Under the pieces are notes generated by a model. It did not search any database, was not told the DNA's origin, and saw only the letters and a program-made list of their open reading frames with translations. Of a stretch of DNA of 64,000 nucleotides, positions 1 through 11,769 are shown piece after piece. Source of the DNA: Arthonia radiata (taxonomy: Eukaryota; Ascomycota; Arthoniomycetes; Arthoniales; Arthoniaceae). The translations under genes and the position numbers were made by a program. The stretch's first letter is position 1. Every line of letters begins with the position of its first letter. The stretch spans positions 2,797,453 through 2,861,452 of the forward strand of contig PSQN01000017.1 of the NCBI GenBank assembly GCA_002989075.1. The letters run 5' to 3'.

Positions 1-2
1 AG

Positions 3-1001
3 CTGAAGATGGGTCTTACGCTCGGCGACGGCCTCGACAGCCCGTCGAGGCGTCCGTTCGCGCTGCCTGGTAAAGTCGAAGAGACCGCCGACGACGCAGA
101 GTTGGTGGATGAAGAAGTCTCCAGCGAAGAGCGAGAAGACTCACCAGATGTCAACGATCTCCCAGTGATCGAGGACGAGCTGGGCGCCAATGCTGAGAAG
201 CCGCTGTTTGAAGCACTACCAAGCGAGAGCTACCGGAGCAGCAGGCCAATCTTCGGCTCTGACGACAATGCGCTGAATGACGAGATGGTGCCGAATGATG
301 ACAACGCGCTGAACGACGACAGTGCTGCCGAAGAGCCCGCCCTCCGCGAAGCAGACCCAAACACCCTTTCACAACCTTCACCAATCCACGACCGCCTTTC
401 CCACCTCCAGCTCTCAGACACCGAGAACGCCTCACCGCTCCCTGAACGGCCGCGCTTCAAAGCAGCTGCGTCCACTACGAACAAGGCGTCCAAGGCTTCG
501 ACGTCCCACCCCAAGCCCGCAACGAACCTTACCAATGCGAGCAAATCCTCCACAAACCTGGTCAACGGGAGCAGGCCAACCTCAAGACCGACTTCACGCA
601 TACCGTCACGTAAAGCCCCTATTCCAAAGACACTGACCGCACCTCCAAAGCACTCACCTCCAGCGCCCGACCGCTCCCTCAGCGTATCCGAGAAGCTGCA
701 GCTTGCGGAGAAGGAGGCCAGACGAATGTCATCTTCACCTTTGAATCTGAACGGCGAGGACACGCAAAGAGGCCCTGAGTCACCGCTGGAAATGAAAGCG
801 AGCAGGGACCAGCATGCGAAGTCTGTGAACGGCCTGGGCATAGAAGACCAAGTCGATGGCCAAGTCTCACGCGTGGGCTCATTGAGGAAGGCAGATACGG
901 CAAGAAGTCCAGCGAAGAAGACGAGAATTGGGGGGCGCCCGAGACGGAGGAAGAGCACGCTGAGTCCAGATGAGCTGGAGGGATTGATGATGGGACGATG
1001 A
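3..1001 (+). CDS. 3' part of an unrecognised low-complexity protein
   Basis: The frame is open from the first bases of the window to a TGA at 999-1001. No upstream stop is visible, so the gene probably begins outside; the first ATG in the window is at base 9. The visible 330 residues are acidic in the first third (runs of Glu/Asp), then rich in Ser, Pro, Thr and Asn with a repeated Ser-Arg-Pro-Thr pattern near residue 195. A short Lys/Glu-rich helix-like stretch lies around 225-240, and the tail is strongly basic, with the pattern GRPRRRKSTLSP just before the end. No catalytic domain or membrane segment is seen. The layout suggests an intrinsically disordered regulatory or chromatin/cytoskeleton-associated tail, but I do not recognise the family. 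It is convergent with the next gene (231 bp gap). Long antisense frames across it are shadows. Confidence 0.6.
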   Translation: MKMGLTLGDGLDSPSRRPFALPGKVEETADDAELVDEEVSSEEREDSPDVNDLPVIEDELGANAEKPLFEALPSESYRSSRPIFGSDDNALNDEMVPNDDNALNDDSAAEEPALREADPNTLSQPSPIHDRLSHLQLSDTENASPLPERPRFKAAASTTNKASKASTSHPKPATNLTNASKSSTNLVNGSRPTSRPTSRIPSRKAPIPKTLTAPPKHSPPAPDRSLSVSEKLQLAEKEARRMSSSPLNLNGEDTQRGPESPLEMKASRDQHAKSVNGLGIEDQVDGQVSRVGSLRKADTARSPAKKTRIGGRPRRRKSTLSPDELEGLMMGR

Positions 1002-1232
1002 TTTTTGGCATACTTGGTTCAGGTGTCTTGAATGTTTGGTAAATTCGAATGAATACTTCATTAATGCATGGTTGAAAGCCGCTCTGATCTCATTACAAGC
1101 CGTACACGCACCCACAGCGTCACCGGCATCCCATACACGTGCATTACCATAACAAAACGTAACAAAGCCTCCGAAAGCCACATTCTACCATCTTTTGCGC
1201 ATCCCACCATTGCCCCACCCCAACCAAAGTCC

Positions 1233-3526
1233 TCACAACCCATAAAACGCCTGCACCACCGTCCCCCCACCCACCACACTATCCCCCTCCCCCAGCCTAC
1301 CCCTCACCTCCCCAATCTCCCTCCGCACATCCTCCGGCGGCACCCGAAACGCCCCGCGATCCCCCTCCATCCCCGCCAGATCCCTGCTCACCCTTCCCAC
1401 AACCCCCATCGCCTCCCTGTGCCTGTTACTCAAACTCCCGGTACTCCCCTCCAGGATCTGCAGAAACCGCGGCAGTAGGCCAGCCACGAGCTGCGAGTCC
1501 GGCGCCTGCGCCACACCGCAGAGTTCCAGCGCCGCGGCGAGCACGAAATGCAGCATCCACCACGTGCGCACGGGGAGGTTGGAGATTGAGCAGAAGTCGA
1601 GGAAGGCGCGGACGGCGTCGTGGTGGGCGGCTTCGAGGGCGCGGCCGGCGGTGCTGTCTTGCGTCTCTATTGTGAAGCCGCGTTCACCCAGGGCGGGGCG
1701 CGCGACGAGGGCGGAGACGTACGCGGCGTGCAGGCGGAAGGTGTAGTGTTCGTACCTCTCCCTTAACGAATTGCAATTGCCAATGTCAGCGATGCGGAAG
1801 CGGCGGGTGAGATCCGCGAGGTGCGCGTCGAAGCGGGGGAGGTGCTCGGGGTGGTAGGATAAGAGGTGTTGATGGACTGGCTGGGCGGAACCAGGGGTGA
1901 GCGCGGCGTCGGGGATGAGGGCGTAGAGGGAGGTGAGGATGCTGGTGAGGTCCGTGGGGGCGTATTTGGATTCTTCGGCGTGACGTTGGAGGGTGGAGAG
2001 GTGGTGGGGTGTGGCGCGCGTGAGGATGGAGGAGGTGATGGCGTCTTGGAGGGTGGTGTTGAGGGTGGCGGCGCGGCTGCGGGTTGTCAGTGTAGTGGTC
2101 AGGGGATGGGGGGAGACGACGTACTCTGCTTGGGCGCGGAGAGGTTGGTCGGGGTATGGGCCGTTTTGGTGGGAATAGGGAGATTCTATTAGTCGGACGA
2201 GGCGGGAGGCTGTGCCGATGACTGTCCAGGACAGGAGGGGTTGGTGCTCGTTGAGCAGCTCTTGGGAGAGCAGTAGTAATGTTTCGATGGTTTCTGTGGT
2301 GGGTCGGAGAAGGTAATTGGCTGGATGCAGACGAGTCAGCCATGTGCTTTTGTGCAGCAAAATTGCTCTCCTCTGAAGCTCGGACTGAATGACTTGCGGG
2401 ACCTGCCAGCGCGCTACAATACGCAGGACATAGGAAGCATGGCTCCTGTTTATTTTCTCAATGACCAGCTGTCAGAATGGTGAGGGTCTACGTTGCTCCT
2501 GCGGCTACTGGCTGTCGCCGTCCAAACAGATTGATGACAAGAAATGCAGAGGCGCAACGAAGCCGAACTTACCAAGTTGAAGGCACTTGAACGCCCGACG
2601 GATATACTCCTGAGCGGTTGCGGTCTGAGGTTGCGGGTCAGAGTCTTCCACCCGTGATCCAGTGGCGAGCACAGCAAGCAATCTTGCAAGCTGCGCAAGC
2701 TCCAGCTCAGCATTCGGATTGGCATCGCCCAGTCTGTCACGGATCTTTGGTGTCCCCATCTCGCTGAGCAGCATGAGCGCCTGCGACTCGAAAAAGTCGC
2801 AGTCCATGGTGATGGGACTGATGAAGTGTGGACCATTGTTGCGGTAGGTGCCAATGTACCTGTGGCCATTAGCATAGAACACTCCTCTGTTGGCCGTATG
2901 ACATACTTCAACAGGTCTCTCTTCTCAGGGAGGAGTTCTTCGATAGCTTCCCATTTTGGGTCCTCGCTCTCACCTCGAGATAGATAAGAAACCGAAGTCC
3001 GTTGTGCGCGAGGCAACTTGTAGTCTGGCGGCGCATATTCTGTCATGCGCGCCTCGGGCGGCGACAACCCATAAGCGTCGTCGGCCGGATCGGCCACATA
3101 CGCACCGTTTCCATTATTTGGCGTGGTACGAAATGTCGATTGAAAAGCCTCGAACTTGGGCCTCTTGTCACGATGGACATCACGCACACCCGGGTCGGAA
3201 GGACGATGCGACGAGACCCGATCCTTTTGCGACTTGACCTGGCAAAGATGGCCTTGGTCACGCTTGAGGCAATTCGAGCACGGATTCTTCAGGTCGCGGT
3301 CGCATTTGACCTTGCGTTTGGCGCATGGAAAGCATGCTGAGCTATGTCTGGTGCGCTGCTCTTTAGTTGCGGCGGGCTTCGCGTCCGGAAGCAGAGCCGG
3401 GGGCGCGGGGGCTTGGGGCGTCTGGGACTGTGGCTGGTGATGAGGCGCATACTGCACAGCTTCGGGAGGAGGATACTGGGTGTTTTGGGCCTGGAATTGG
3501 TGCGTCGGCGCGGGTGATGGATCCAT
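1233..3526 (-). CDS. Zn(II)2Cys6 fungal-specific transcription factor
   Basis: Predicted nuclear DNA-binding regulator of about 664 residues. Three exons fit: 3526-2907, 2859-2573 and 2320-1233. Intron 1 (2860-2906, 47 nt) has GTATGT, a GCTAAT-type branch site and CAG. Intron 2 (2321-2572) has GTAAGT and CAG and is long at 252 nt. Residues about 65-95 form the binuclear zinc cluster C-X2-C-X6-C-X7-C-X2-C-X8-C with a basic segment AKRKVK. A Gln/Pro-rich N-terminus precedes it. Exons 2-3 carry the middle homology region typical of this family; the join restores a motif of the type 'LANYLLRPTTETIETLLLL'. I chose the ATG at 3526 because it gives a short Gln/Pro leader; the frame stays open upstream to 3808, so a longer N-terminus is possible. 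It lies downstream of the MFS gene in the same direction. Target genes cannot be inferred from sequence. Confidence 0.85.
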
Positions 3527-4319
3527 AGTTGTATACTGCTGGACCGAAGACAGGAAACGGCGAAGGCGGACGGCGATTCCAAGGTCCTTGAGAAGTCGGG
3601 CACTTCGGTAGCCTCGGTCCTGCAGCCGGAGGACTGAGTCAAGCCAGAGATGTTGTGCTACCCTTCGGCTCCACTGGACGCGAAGTGGCACCGACAGCTG
3701 CCGAAGTGATGTTTCCTGGAAAGCGCGCCTGCGTCTGGCCGGGAGTGTGGGCGCATACGACTCCGTTGGGACAGGCTCGGCGCGAATCACGGCGTCGTTG
3801 CGTTGCACACCCCCTCACGCCCACTTCATCGGATATCACCCTAGCATGTCGGAGAAACAGGCATGGCATGGGCTATCGGCGCTGCGGTTATGCAAGGCAG
3901 AGTATGTATGCCCAATGCAGTATGCACCTAACCGAAGCAGGCACGGACAAGGATGGATTTCACGGACCATCTGCGCCAACGTCCGGGTCTCGGCTTCAAT
4001 TCTTCAGCTCGCCGCGTTCTGATTATCAATGCGAGAACGGAGTGCATGCCTCTGAAATTCCGACGCTGCATGTACTACTTCACTGCCAAACGCGCCCAAG
4101 TGGAGTCGATTCATCTCCTCGAGATAACAGACGCCTTGCACATTGTTGTTCCAAGACTGAGCCGTTTGCCTGTGACCAGGGAAGCCGACGAACGTTTCGC
4201 GCAAGTACCGGCGTTCCTGACTCGGGCGCAGGGTATCATAGACGTCTGTTTGCCTGTTTATGTAGGAGAAACGCATCCGTCAACGACCGTACATTATCAA
4301 CCATTCTTCGTAAATGAGT
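3527..4319. other. Intergenic region upstream of the Zn2Cys6 gene
   Basis: This stretch of 793 bp separates the transcription-factor start from the stop of the MFS gene; both genes are on the minus strand. It holds only short overlapping open frames in several registers with no domain. It should contain the promoter and 5' leader of the regulator. I see no RNA gene or repeat. Confidence 0.5.
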
Positions 4320-6177
4320 CTACATGCTTTCCGTGCCCATCATCTTGCGCGGCAGGAGCGCCGTGAATAGCACACATCCCAATGTCATGCCGGCTGCAAG
4401 AAACAGCACCTGATTCCACTGGTCAAGCGTGGGTGCTGATTGGCCGGGCTCCAGGGTCAACAGATTCTGCGCGATAAGCGGGCTGACAATGCTGAATAGC
4501 CTGCCCCAGAAGGAGGCCAAACCACATGCTGTGCCTCGAATTGGTGCTGGAAACGCCTCGGGCGTCCAACCGTAGAGCACGGCGTTGAACATGCTCTGGA
4601 AGATATACTCCATGATATTCAGGCCAATGTTGCCACCTCTCGTGTTGATGGTGGCAAAGAGGAACAAGCTTACGGCCATCAGCGCAGACGAGACGACCAT
4701 CGTCAGCTGGCGACCCACGCGCGGCAGATCGTAGCACCATACACCGATTCCCACGCCAACGATGCCGGGCAGGTAGATGTATACGTACTCCCGATACGTC
4801 TCCAAAAGAGAAACGCTTGCGATAGCCGCGTTCTTTGCTGCGATGATCTGAGGTAAGAACGCCTGAGCGACGGTGAAGCCCCAGTAGTCGCAGATATAGA
4901 TCAGAAAGACGAGTACCGTAAGTCGCGCCACGGGCCAAGAGCTGAAGAGGAGTTTATATCGCACGAGCTCCAGCTTGACCTTTTCAAACATCGAAGCCTG
5001 CAATTGCTTGGATCCGCCGCCCAGCATTGCTCTTCCGCTGGTCAAGGAGTCTTCTTCGGTGGTCAAGGCCTCAAATGTCTGCAGTGTGACATCGGTCGTC
5101 TGTCCATTGAACTTGGCAATGTGCTGAAGCACCTTCGCGGCCTTCTCGTCTTTGCCGCGATACAAAAGAAACTTTGGAGATTCTTGAAAGCGAAAGACGA
5201 CGAACCGGAGAATGAATACAAACATCGTGATGGAGCCTATGGTTAGCATCAGATACCGCCAGCCCCAATTGTTCTTTTGCTCGCAACAGGGTTGGCCTGC
5301 TGGGACGACTTTACATGACTTCAATGCGTCTTCTTGGAGGAAGTCGGGCTTGCAACCATACGCGGGGATGTATGCGTATGCAAAGGCGGTCGAGATGACG
5401 ACTCCAATGGGTTGGAAGAGGGACAGGAATGGTAGAAGCCGGCGTTTTTTCTGCACGATTATCGTCAGCGGGATTGCAGGAGGGCCAGGCAATTCGCTGA
5501 TTTCCCATACCTGTGGAATGAACTCGAGGGTGATGGTCGTGTCGATCGGGATGTTACCGCCCACACCAAATCCGATGAATGCGGTCAGAACCAGAAAGGC
5601 TTCATAGCTCTGCGAGCCAGCAATAGCAAGACCGAAGATGGATGAAAACATGACCGTAAGGTTGAAAGCCCATTGACGACCTTATGAAACAGTCAGCTCG
5701 CTCATGCGTTGATTGAAACGGGTTCCTGCATACCAACGATATCGACAAGAATGCCCCAGAATGCAGCGCCTGCGTCGCTGTCAGTTTCCATGATGAGTAC
5801 AAGCAGTGCTAGTCCGGTGCGACAAACCAGCTGTAAGCCCGGCGCTGAAGCTAGACGAGATGTTGCCGCTTTGAGCTTCTGTTTACTGCGTCAGCGCAGT
5901 TTCATTTGGGTGTCATGTTCGGGTACGCACTGGTGAAGCCTAGCTCTTGCTGCAACGGATTCACGACAAGGCCGAATGCTTGCGCCCACAGAAGATCAAG
6001 CAGGTAGCCGAAGCCGCACAGCCACCATATGCACCATTGATATTTGCCCATCCCCATCTTCTCAATCTCTCTGTTCACCACTTCGCATTTTCGCTCATAG
6101 AGCGTGCCCTCGCGTGGAGGTGATGCCGTGCGACTATGTATGCTCGGGGACTCGACATCTTCACTAGCCCCACCCAT
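4320..6177 (-). CDS. Major facilitator superfamily transporter (sugar porter / SV2-like)
   Basis: Predicted 12-helix membrane transporter of about 544 residues. Five exons fit: 6177-5931, 5878-5828, 5769-5734, 5680-5511 and 5450-4320, with introns of 52, 58, 53 and 60 nt, all GT-AG. The last intron (5451-5510) is a multiple of three without stops and reads through, so frame callers will keep it; removing it restores the join FIPQ/KKRRLLPFLS. The N-terminus is cytosolic, with the family motif of the type 'MGMGKYQWCIWW' before helix 1. A motif 'GFGVGGNIPIDTTITLEF' marks helix 4, as in fungal MFS proteins related to the synaptic-vesicle SV2/sugar-porter group. Substrate is unknown; sugars or other organic solutes are plausible. 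It is divergent from the cellobiohydrolase gene and directly upstream of the Zn2Cys6 gene. Confidence 0.88.
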
Positions 6178-8633
6178 CTTGTGGGACGATGTCCAACAAG
6201 CAAATTATGGCCGGATTTCAACGATGGAGGGAGGGCGTGTGGGGTTGTATGCGCGAGTGGTGAACGAAGGTTCTGGGGCCGTTGAAGCGTGGTGAAAGGT
6301 GGAGAGTGATCAAGAAGGCGTGCGGGACATGAGTGGGAGGGGGTGAGATGGCCGCGTTGGCCAAGGCAGCTTCGTGCAGCTCGAGTAAGAGGTAGTTGGG
6401 TTGGTGAAGCACAGGTGAACAGAAGACGGTGGATGAGATCACTTCCCACCGCTACTGGCCGTATCTAGGCCCAATGCGGGCTCAAGCCTGTCGGCTGATT
6501 GGCTGTGATTGTTCGGAGTGGCATCCGATCGATCTGTACCAGACTTCTTTCTAAGACATTGCGGCTGTCATTGCAACCCTACATCATTCTTCTTCTTCAC
6601 GTCCAGCAACGAATGCTTTGACCTAGGGCGCCGCCCTGCTGCTCTGACTTCAATGCGCTCACACAGCTGTTCGTGGCATAGGACCTTCGCGACTGTAGAC
6701 CCTCGCTGATGTTAGGCTCCTCTGGATTACTCACGATTGTTGCGATCTCTTGAACCCAGTCATCCAGCTCTCATGCAATGTAGGTCCTGTACATTGATGA
6801 AGCAAATATCCTTTATTGTCCTCAAACCCACTCCAAACAGCATTGCCTATTGACAGCAACTGAAATTCACTGTTCAAGAATCATGCGCGAGCAACTACGA
6901 AGGGCGCACGGAAGCTCAAGCGATCCTTGCTCATTACTGCGCAAGTTTTGAAGCTGCGTGAAAGAGTATGCAGACTTGCCGATATAATCGAAGTCTACTG
7001 AATATACACAGGCAATTGCGCGCCTAATATAGGATCTTTTAGGACCAAAGGCAACTCTCCATTGCTCCCTGTTCTCTACCTCCCCATCTTTACCAACGCC
7101 GCAGGTCTACAGCGACAGGGATAGAGCCTACGCGCAAGCCATGTGGGCTCTCTCTCATGTCGCTCGTTCGCGATCTTGATTCTGAATATTGGCTGCATGC
7201 ATTTCCACATTCGAAAATGCGACCAGTGCTCACGTCCGACCAGTGCTGACGTCAAGCGCCAGGACATTTTGGCTGCTCCAGCTCTGACCGCTGGGCCTCT
7301 TTGTGACTCTGCGATATTTTACGCGCAGGAGCTTTGAATATCAGTCGTGAGCCAGACGGCGTTGCTGTTAGCATCCTGACATGGATGCTGACTGATCTCA
7401 GCGATTTGCAGGCTCCTCTGCCATCAACCCACGTTGCGAATAGCAGCAGCATGAGTACGAGTCAAGATGGAAAATCAAACGCTGCCGCGCGAAGAGGTGT
7501 AATGCCACCGTAGTGCTGGTCGATTATTGAATTGTTGTTAGGTGGCATAGCTGTACGTCGTACAGCAAGTGCTTTAAGCGACACGCATAGCTGCAAGACG
7601 CAAACGGCACCAGCAGAGCTTTCTAGTAACATTGACAGGTATGTGGAAAATGATAGCGCTGAGTAAGTAGGCAGGTAGGCGCACCGCAGGCATAGTCGAA
7701 ATCTAGATTCCCACAGCTGTCAGTAAGATCTGTTACACGCCCCTCTATTACGTGCATCCCGTATAGGCTTCCCCACAAAGTCTTCCCCACAGATTTCCTT
7801 CGAGCCGCATGCTTGGCGCGCATTATTTCGATGTAACATGCAGGGTTTCAAATAAAGTACGAACCCTGGCCCCAAGTGACCTGTCCGTGCTTCATATTGG
7901 AGGGCGAGGTACAGACAAGGATGTCAGCACGGCCACGAACTTTGTGAGACCTTTGAACGCGTTCGTGCGGCCGCGTCGTTGCTCTACACCAGCTTGTAGC
8001 GAGCAACATCGGGACTGTCAGCAAAGATAGATTCACAGGATGAAGAGATCGTAGCGTGCAGTAATACGTCAAAAGGCGACAATATCGTGAACAAACAAGT
8101 CCTAGCGAGACCAGACCAGGATGGTGAGTAGCTCGGCGGCGTCTGGCTACTGTGAAGCTGCTAAACAAAGTCATCTGCCCCATACATGACTGCACTTACA
8201 CGCCGTTTCATTTCTTCATCCTCTGCAGGGTCCACAGAGATCACCATAGTAGGCCTGTCGTCAAGGATCATAGGCTCGCGCTATGGCACAGGCCGCTTCC
8301 GGCCATTTCCTGTACGACGGTCTCTCGCAACGGCGCTCCAATTGATGTACGGCGTAAAGGAAGGCCAAAAAGATCTCAGAGTCAGTGCTACCGAAAACAT
8401 GGGTTTGAGGATAACGAACACAGACACCTTCCGGAATCTCGCTCGTGAAAAGGAACCCGTCCATCAACCATCCACATGCCGGAATGAGTAGATTTCCGGT
8501 GTTTCGAATATATAAAATGAACACCTCTCGATTGAACTAAGATCTATCTCTCAGATCTGCAGCAACAACAGCAAACATTTACTCACCGGCTTGAACATTC
8601 ATTAACAAGCTCATTCATTCAGCATCCACTACA
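6178..8633. other. 2.46 kb divergent intergenic region between MFS and cellobiohydrolase genes
   Basis: No credible gene is seen. Open frames are at most about 125 codons, overlap in several registers and match no family I recognise. Base composition is mixed and not RIP-like. The left end should carry the MFS promoter and the right end the cellobiohydrolase promoter, with a TATA element at 8511. I found no tRNA, LTR or tandem repeat. A poorly conserved short gene or a non-coding RNA cannot be excluded. Confidence 0.5.
8511..8516 (+). promoter_or_regulatory. TATA box of the cellobiohydrolase gene
   Basis: TATAAA lies 118 bp upstream of the chosen ATG at 8634. The stretch between is an A/C-rich leader with few G, typical of strongly expressed fungal secreted-enzyme genes. 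Position and composition support a core promoter; no mapping is available. Confidence 0.55.
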
Positions 8634-10071
8634 ATGCAAGACAAGCGAGGTATTCTCGCTGCCCTCATTGCAAGTGCGGCAGCCCAGCAAGTCGGCACCA
8701 ACACTCCAGAGGTTCACCCCAAGTTGAGCACCCAGACCTGCACAACGTCTGGCTGCACGACCTCGCAGAACTCAGTCGCTCTCGACGCCAACTGGCGCTG
8801 GGTCCACACCACTACTGGCTACACCAACTGCTACACTGGCAACACGTGGGACGCGTCGCTCTGCCCTAACGACGCAACATGTGCGCAGAACTGTGCCCTC
8901 GACGGTGCTGACTACTCTGGCACCTACGGCGTCACCACCGCCGGCAATGCCCTGACCCTCAAGTTCAAGACCGGCAGCAACGTCGGCAGCCGTGTATACC
9001 TCATGGACTCCAACGATCAGACGTACAAGAAGGTCAACCTCAAGAACCAGGAGTTCGCCGTCGACGTCGACGTCAGCCAGCTACCATGCGGTCTCAACGG
9101 CGCTCTCTACTTTGTCAGCATGGACGCTGATGGTGGTCTCGCCAAGTACCCCGGCAACAAGGCCGGCGCCAAATACGGCACTGGTTACTGTGATGCGCAA
9201 TGTCCTCAGGACTTGAAGTTCATCAACGGCGCTGTGAGTCTTCCTATGATCCCCTTATTTGTCATGAAACGCCACAGTCTCACGTGCTAACCCTACGCAG
9301 GCCAACGTCGAGGGCTGGTCAGGTGCTAGCAACAACGCCAACACCGGCACCGGCGCCAAGGGCTCCTGCTGCCCCGAGATGGACATCTGGGAAGCCAACT
9401 CCATCTCCACGGCCTACACGCCGCACCCGTGCTCCGTCACGAGCCAGACTGCCTGCACAGGCGCCGACTGCGGATCGGGCGATGGCGCCGCCCGCTACAA
9501 CGGCCTCTGCGACCGCGATGGCTGCGACTACAACTCTTACCGCCTCGGCAACACCTCCTTCTTCGGCCCCGGCAAGACCGTCGACACCAAGGCCAAGATG
9601 ACCGTCGTCACCCAGTTCATCACCGCCGATAACACCGCCGCCGGCGACCTCACCGAGATCCGCCGCATCTACGTCCAGAACGGCAAGGTCATCCAAAACT
9701 CCAAGGTCAACGTGCCCGGCATCTCCGCGGGCACCAACAACAACGCCGTCAACCAGCAGTTCTGCACCAGCCAGAAGAGCGTCTTTGGCGACACCAACTC
9801 CTTCCAGAGCAAGGGCGGCCTCAAGGCGATGGGTGATGCCATGGCTCAGGGCATGGTCCTCGTCATGTCGCTCTGGGACGACTACGCCGTCAACATGCTC
9901 TGGCTCGACTCCACCTACCCGACCGACCAGTCCGCGACCAAGCCCGGTGTCGGCCGTGGTACCTGCGCCACTAATTCTGGTGTCCCCGCGACCGTGGAGG
10001 CGCAGAGCCCGAACAGCCAGGTCGTCTTCAGCAACATCAAGTTTGGTGCTTTGAACACTACTTACAAATGA
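8634..10071 (+). CDS. cbh1: Glycoside hydrolase family 7 cellobiohydrolase (no CBM1)
   Basis: Secreted enzyme that releases cellobiose from cellulose chain ends. Two exons, 8634-9233 and 9301-10071, with a 67 nt GTGAGT...CAG intron, give 456 residues. Residues 1-18 form a short signal peptide ending in Ala-rich sequence; the mature protein begins near [12 protein letters not shown], the usual GH7 start. The catalytic motif EMDIWE is at about 226-231, with Glu226 as nucleophile, Asp228 as helper and Glu231 as acid/base by family knowledge. Many Cys are conserved, and the '[12 protein letters not shown]' loop and the '[18 protein letters not shown]' stretch are cellobiohydrolase-like rather than endoglucanase-like. 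The protein stops after the catalytic domain (NTTYK), so the Ser/Thr linker and CBM1 found in many homologues are absent. Codon use is strongly C-ending, consistent with high expression. A 262-codon antisense frame over exon 2 is a shadow of this bias. Confidence 0.97.
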
Positions 10072-10362
10072 GCGCTTCTGGGAAGCGAAGAGTGAGGATT
10101 GAGGCATGACTGAGCATTTCTGAGGTGTTTCTCTTTTCTTCTATAGCTCGAGCCCGCACTTTCGTTAAGGAATTGATGATACTTCTTGACCTGACTGGAT
10201 CTCTTCTGTGTGAGCCATCCGTCTGTTGTAGCCATGTACGCTGATCGCATTACATGTTTTTCTCAGACAGCAGCCCCAGATGTCTTTGCTCTTACAGATC
10301 GCTCTCTCACATACTTGCTCTTGCGTTCCATTTCTTCACCTCATTCAGCGGCTTCAGTCAGC

Positions 10363-11769
10363 TTACGTACCACTCGGGTCACCGATCCCACCAGCCCCAA
10401 TCACATACGTCGCCTCCCTCTCCGGCATATCCGGACTATCATTGATCTTAGCCACCCGCTCTTCACCCCGGCCCTTCCTCAACGCAATCCTAGTCGCACT
10501 AGCATGCGCAAGCACATGCCCGCCCACCGGCTTCGGTCCACTCGCGAACAGTGCTGACGCACCCGGGTCCGACTGCACTTGATTCGTTATAATGACAGCC
10601 ACGTTAAACTCAGTCGCGATCTGCTCAAGGCGACGAAGGAACTGAGCGAGCTTCTGCTGGCGCTCAGCGAGCTCGCCGCGGCCAGAGTAGTCAACGCGGA
10701 AGCACGAGATGATGCTGTCGACGATGAGGAGACGGTATGTGTTGGAGGTGAAAGAGGCGGAGAGGGTGTTGAGCAGGTCCATTTGGTGTTCGGAGTTGAC
10801 GGCGCGTGCGTAGGAGATGTTCTCGAGGGCTGCTTCGGGGTCCACTGGGTGTGTCAGCGTACTCCAGAACATTGGAGGGGGTTGGAGGGGGTTGGATGTG
10901 GGACAGTGACCGGACGTACTATCGAAGCGCTCGGCAATCTGCTGGATGCGCTCAGGTCTGAAGGTGCCTTCCGTGTCGATATACGCAGCCTTGCCTCCGG
11001 CGCCGCCCTGCTCTCGTGGAAGTTGTGCGGTGACGGTCATGGTGTGACAGATCTGTGTTTTGCCGCATCCTTCGTCTATTAGCAGTGTTTCGCACGAGCT
11101 GAACCTGGATGTGGGTGGAGCATACGATATTCGCCAAAGATCTGCTCTCTCGTCAGCAGTGCTCAAGCGGACTACAAGATATCACATACCTCGCTGATGC
11201 TTGCTGTTTGAAAGCCACCACCGAGAATAGTATCGAATTGCTTGCTCCCAGTGCTGATCTTGCAGACGCGCTTGCGTTGCAAGCCGAGTTGCTGAGCGCT
11301 CATGAAGCCGTTGGCGACTTCGGGGGTCTGCCGATGGTGAGTCATGCCGTGGCAGGTTGACAGTAAGGAACGGGAGACCGTACAAGCTGCTTTGTGACGG
11401 CTTCCTTGACCTTCTCAACTTTCGCTTCACTGAAGCCTTTGATCTTCGAGAGGACGCGACGAGTGGCGGAGTGGACGGACTGGAATTTCGATTAGCCAGG
11501 GAACACGTGGGTTGGGAAAGCCGCCATACTGCGACTGTATAGAACCCATTGGCTTTCAGCTTTGATATGTCTGCCGCTCCGACACCTGGGGGTCTCTGTC
11601 AGTATCGAATTTTCGCTCGAGAGCAGATCGCAGAGCTTGCCATGCGCTTGTATGGAATCTATGTCGACGATGAAGTTGTCCTGGAGCAAAGTCAACACTC
11701 TGAGGGACAGTACGCTTGCTAGACCTTCCTCACATCGTCAACATCGTCGCTGACAAGCGAAGCAGTCAT
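10363..11769 (-). CDS. dmc1: Meiotic recombinase DMC1 (RecA/Rad51 family)
   Basis: Meiosis-specific strand-exchange ATPase. Eight exons fit: 11769-11734, 11680-11641, 11585-11530, 11479-11384, 11327-11190, 11141-11126, 11069-10920 and 10844-10363, giving 337 residues, normal for DMC1. The intron at 11586-11640 uses a GC donor (GCAAGC...CAG), and exon 6 is only 16 nt. The intron at 10845-10919 (75 nt) is in frame and reads through. The order is a short N-terminus, a helix-hairpin-helix-like 'DIDSIQAHG' and '[14 protein letters not shown]' segment, Walker A 'GEYRCGKTQ', Walker B 'LLIVDSII', then '[11 protein letters not shown]', '[14 protein letters not shown]' and '[12 protein letters not shown]'. 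The DPGASALFA loop and short N-terminus separate it from RAD51. It is convergent with the cellobiohydrolase gene (291 bp). Its presence implies meiotic capacity, which also fits RIP acting during the sexual cycle. Confidence 0.96.

Noticed and set aside
230-958. 242-codon minus-strand frame over the first gene
   Set aside because: Antisense shadow of a Ser/Pro-rich coding region; no domain and no plausible splice context.
9319-10107. 262-codon minus-strand frame over cellobiohydrolase exon 2
   Set aside because: It is produced by the strong C-ending codon bias of the real gene; the translation is a low-complexity Gly/Ala/Val/Asp string without a domain.
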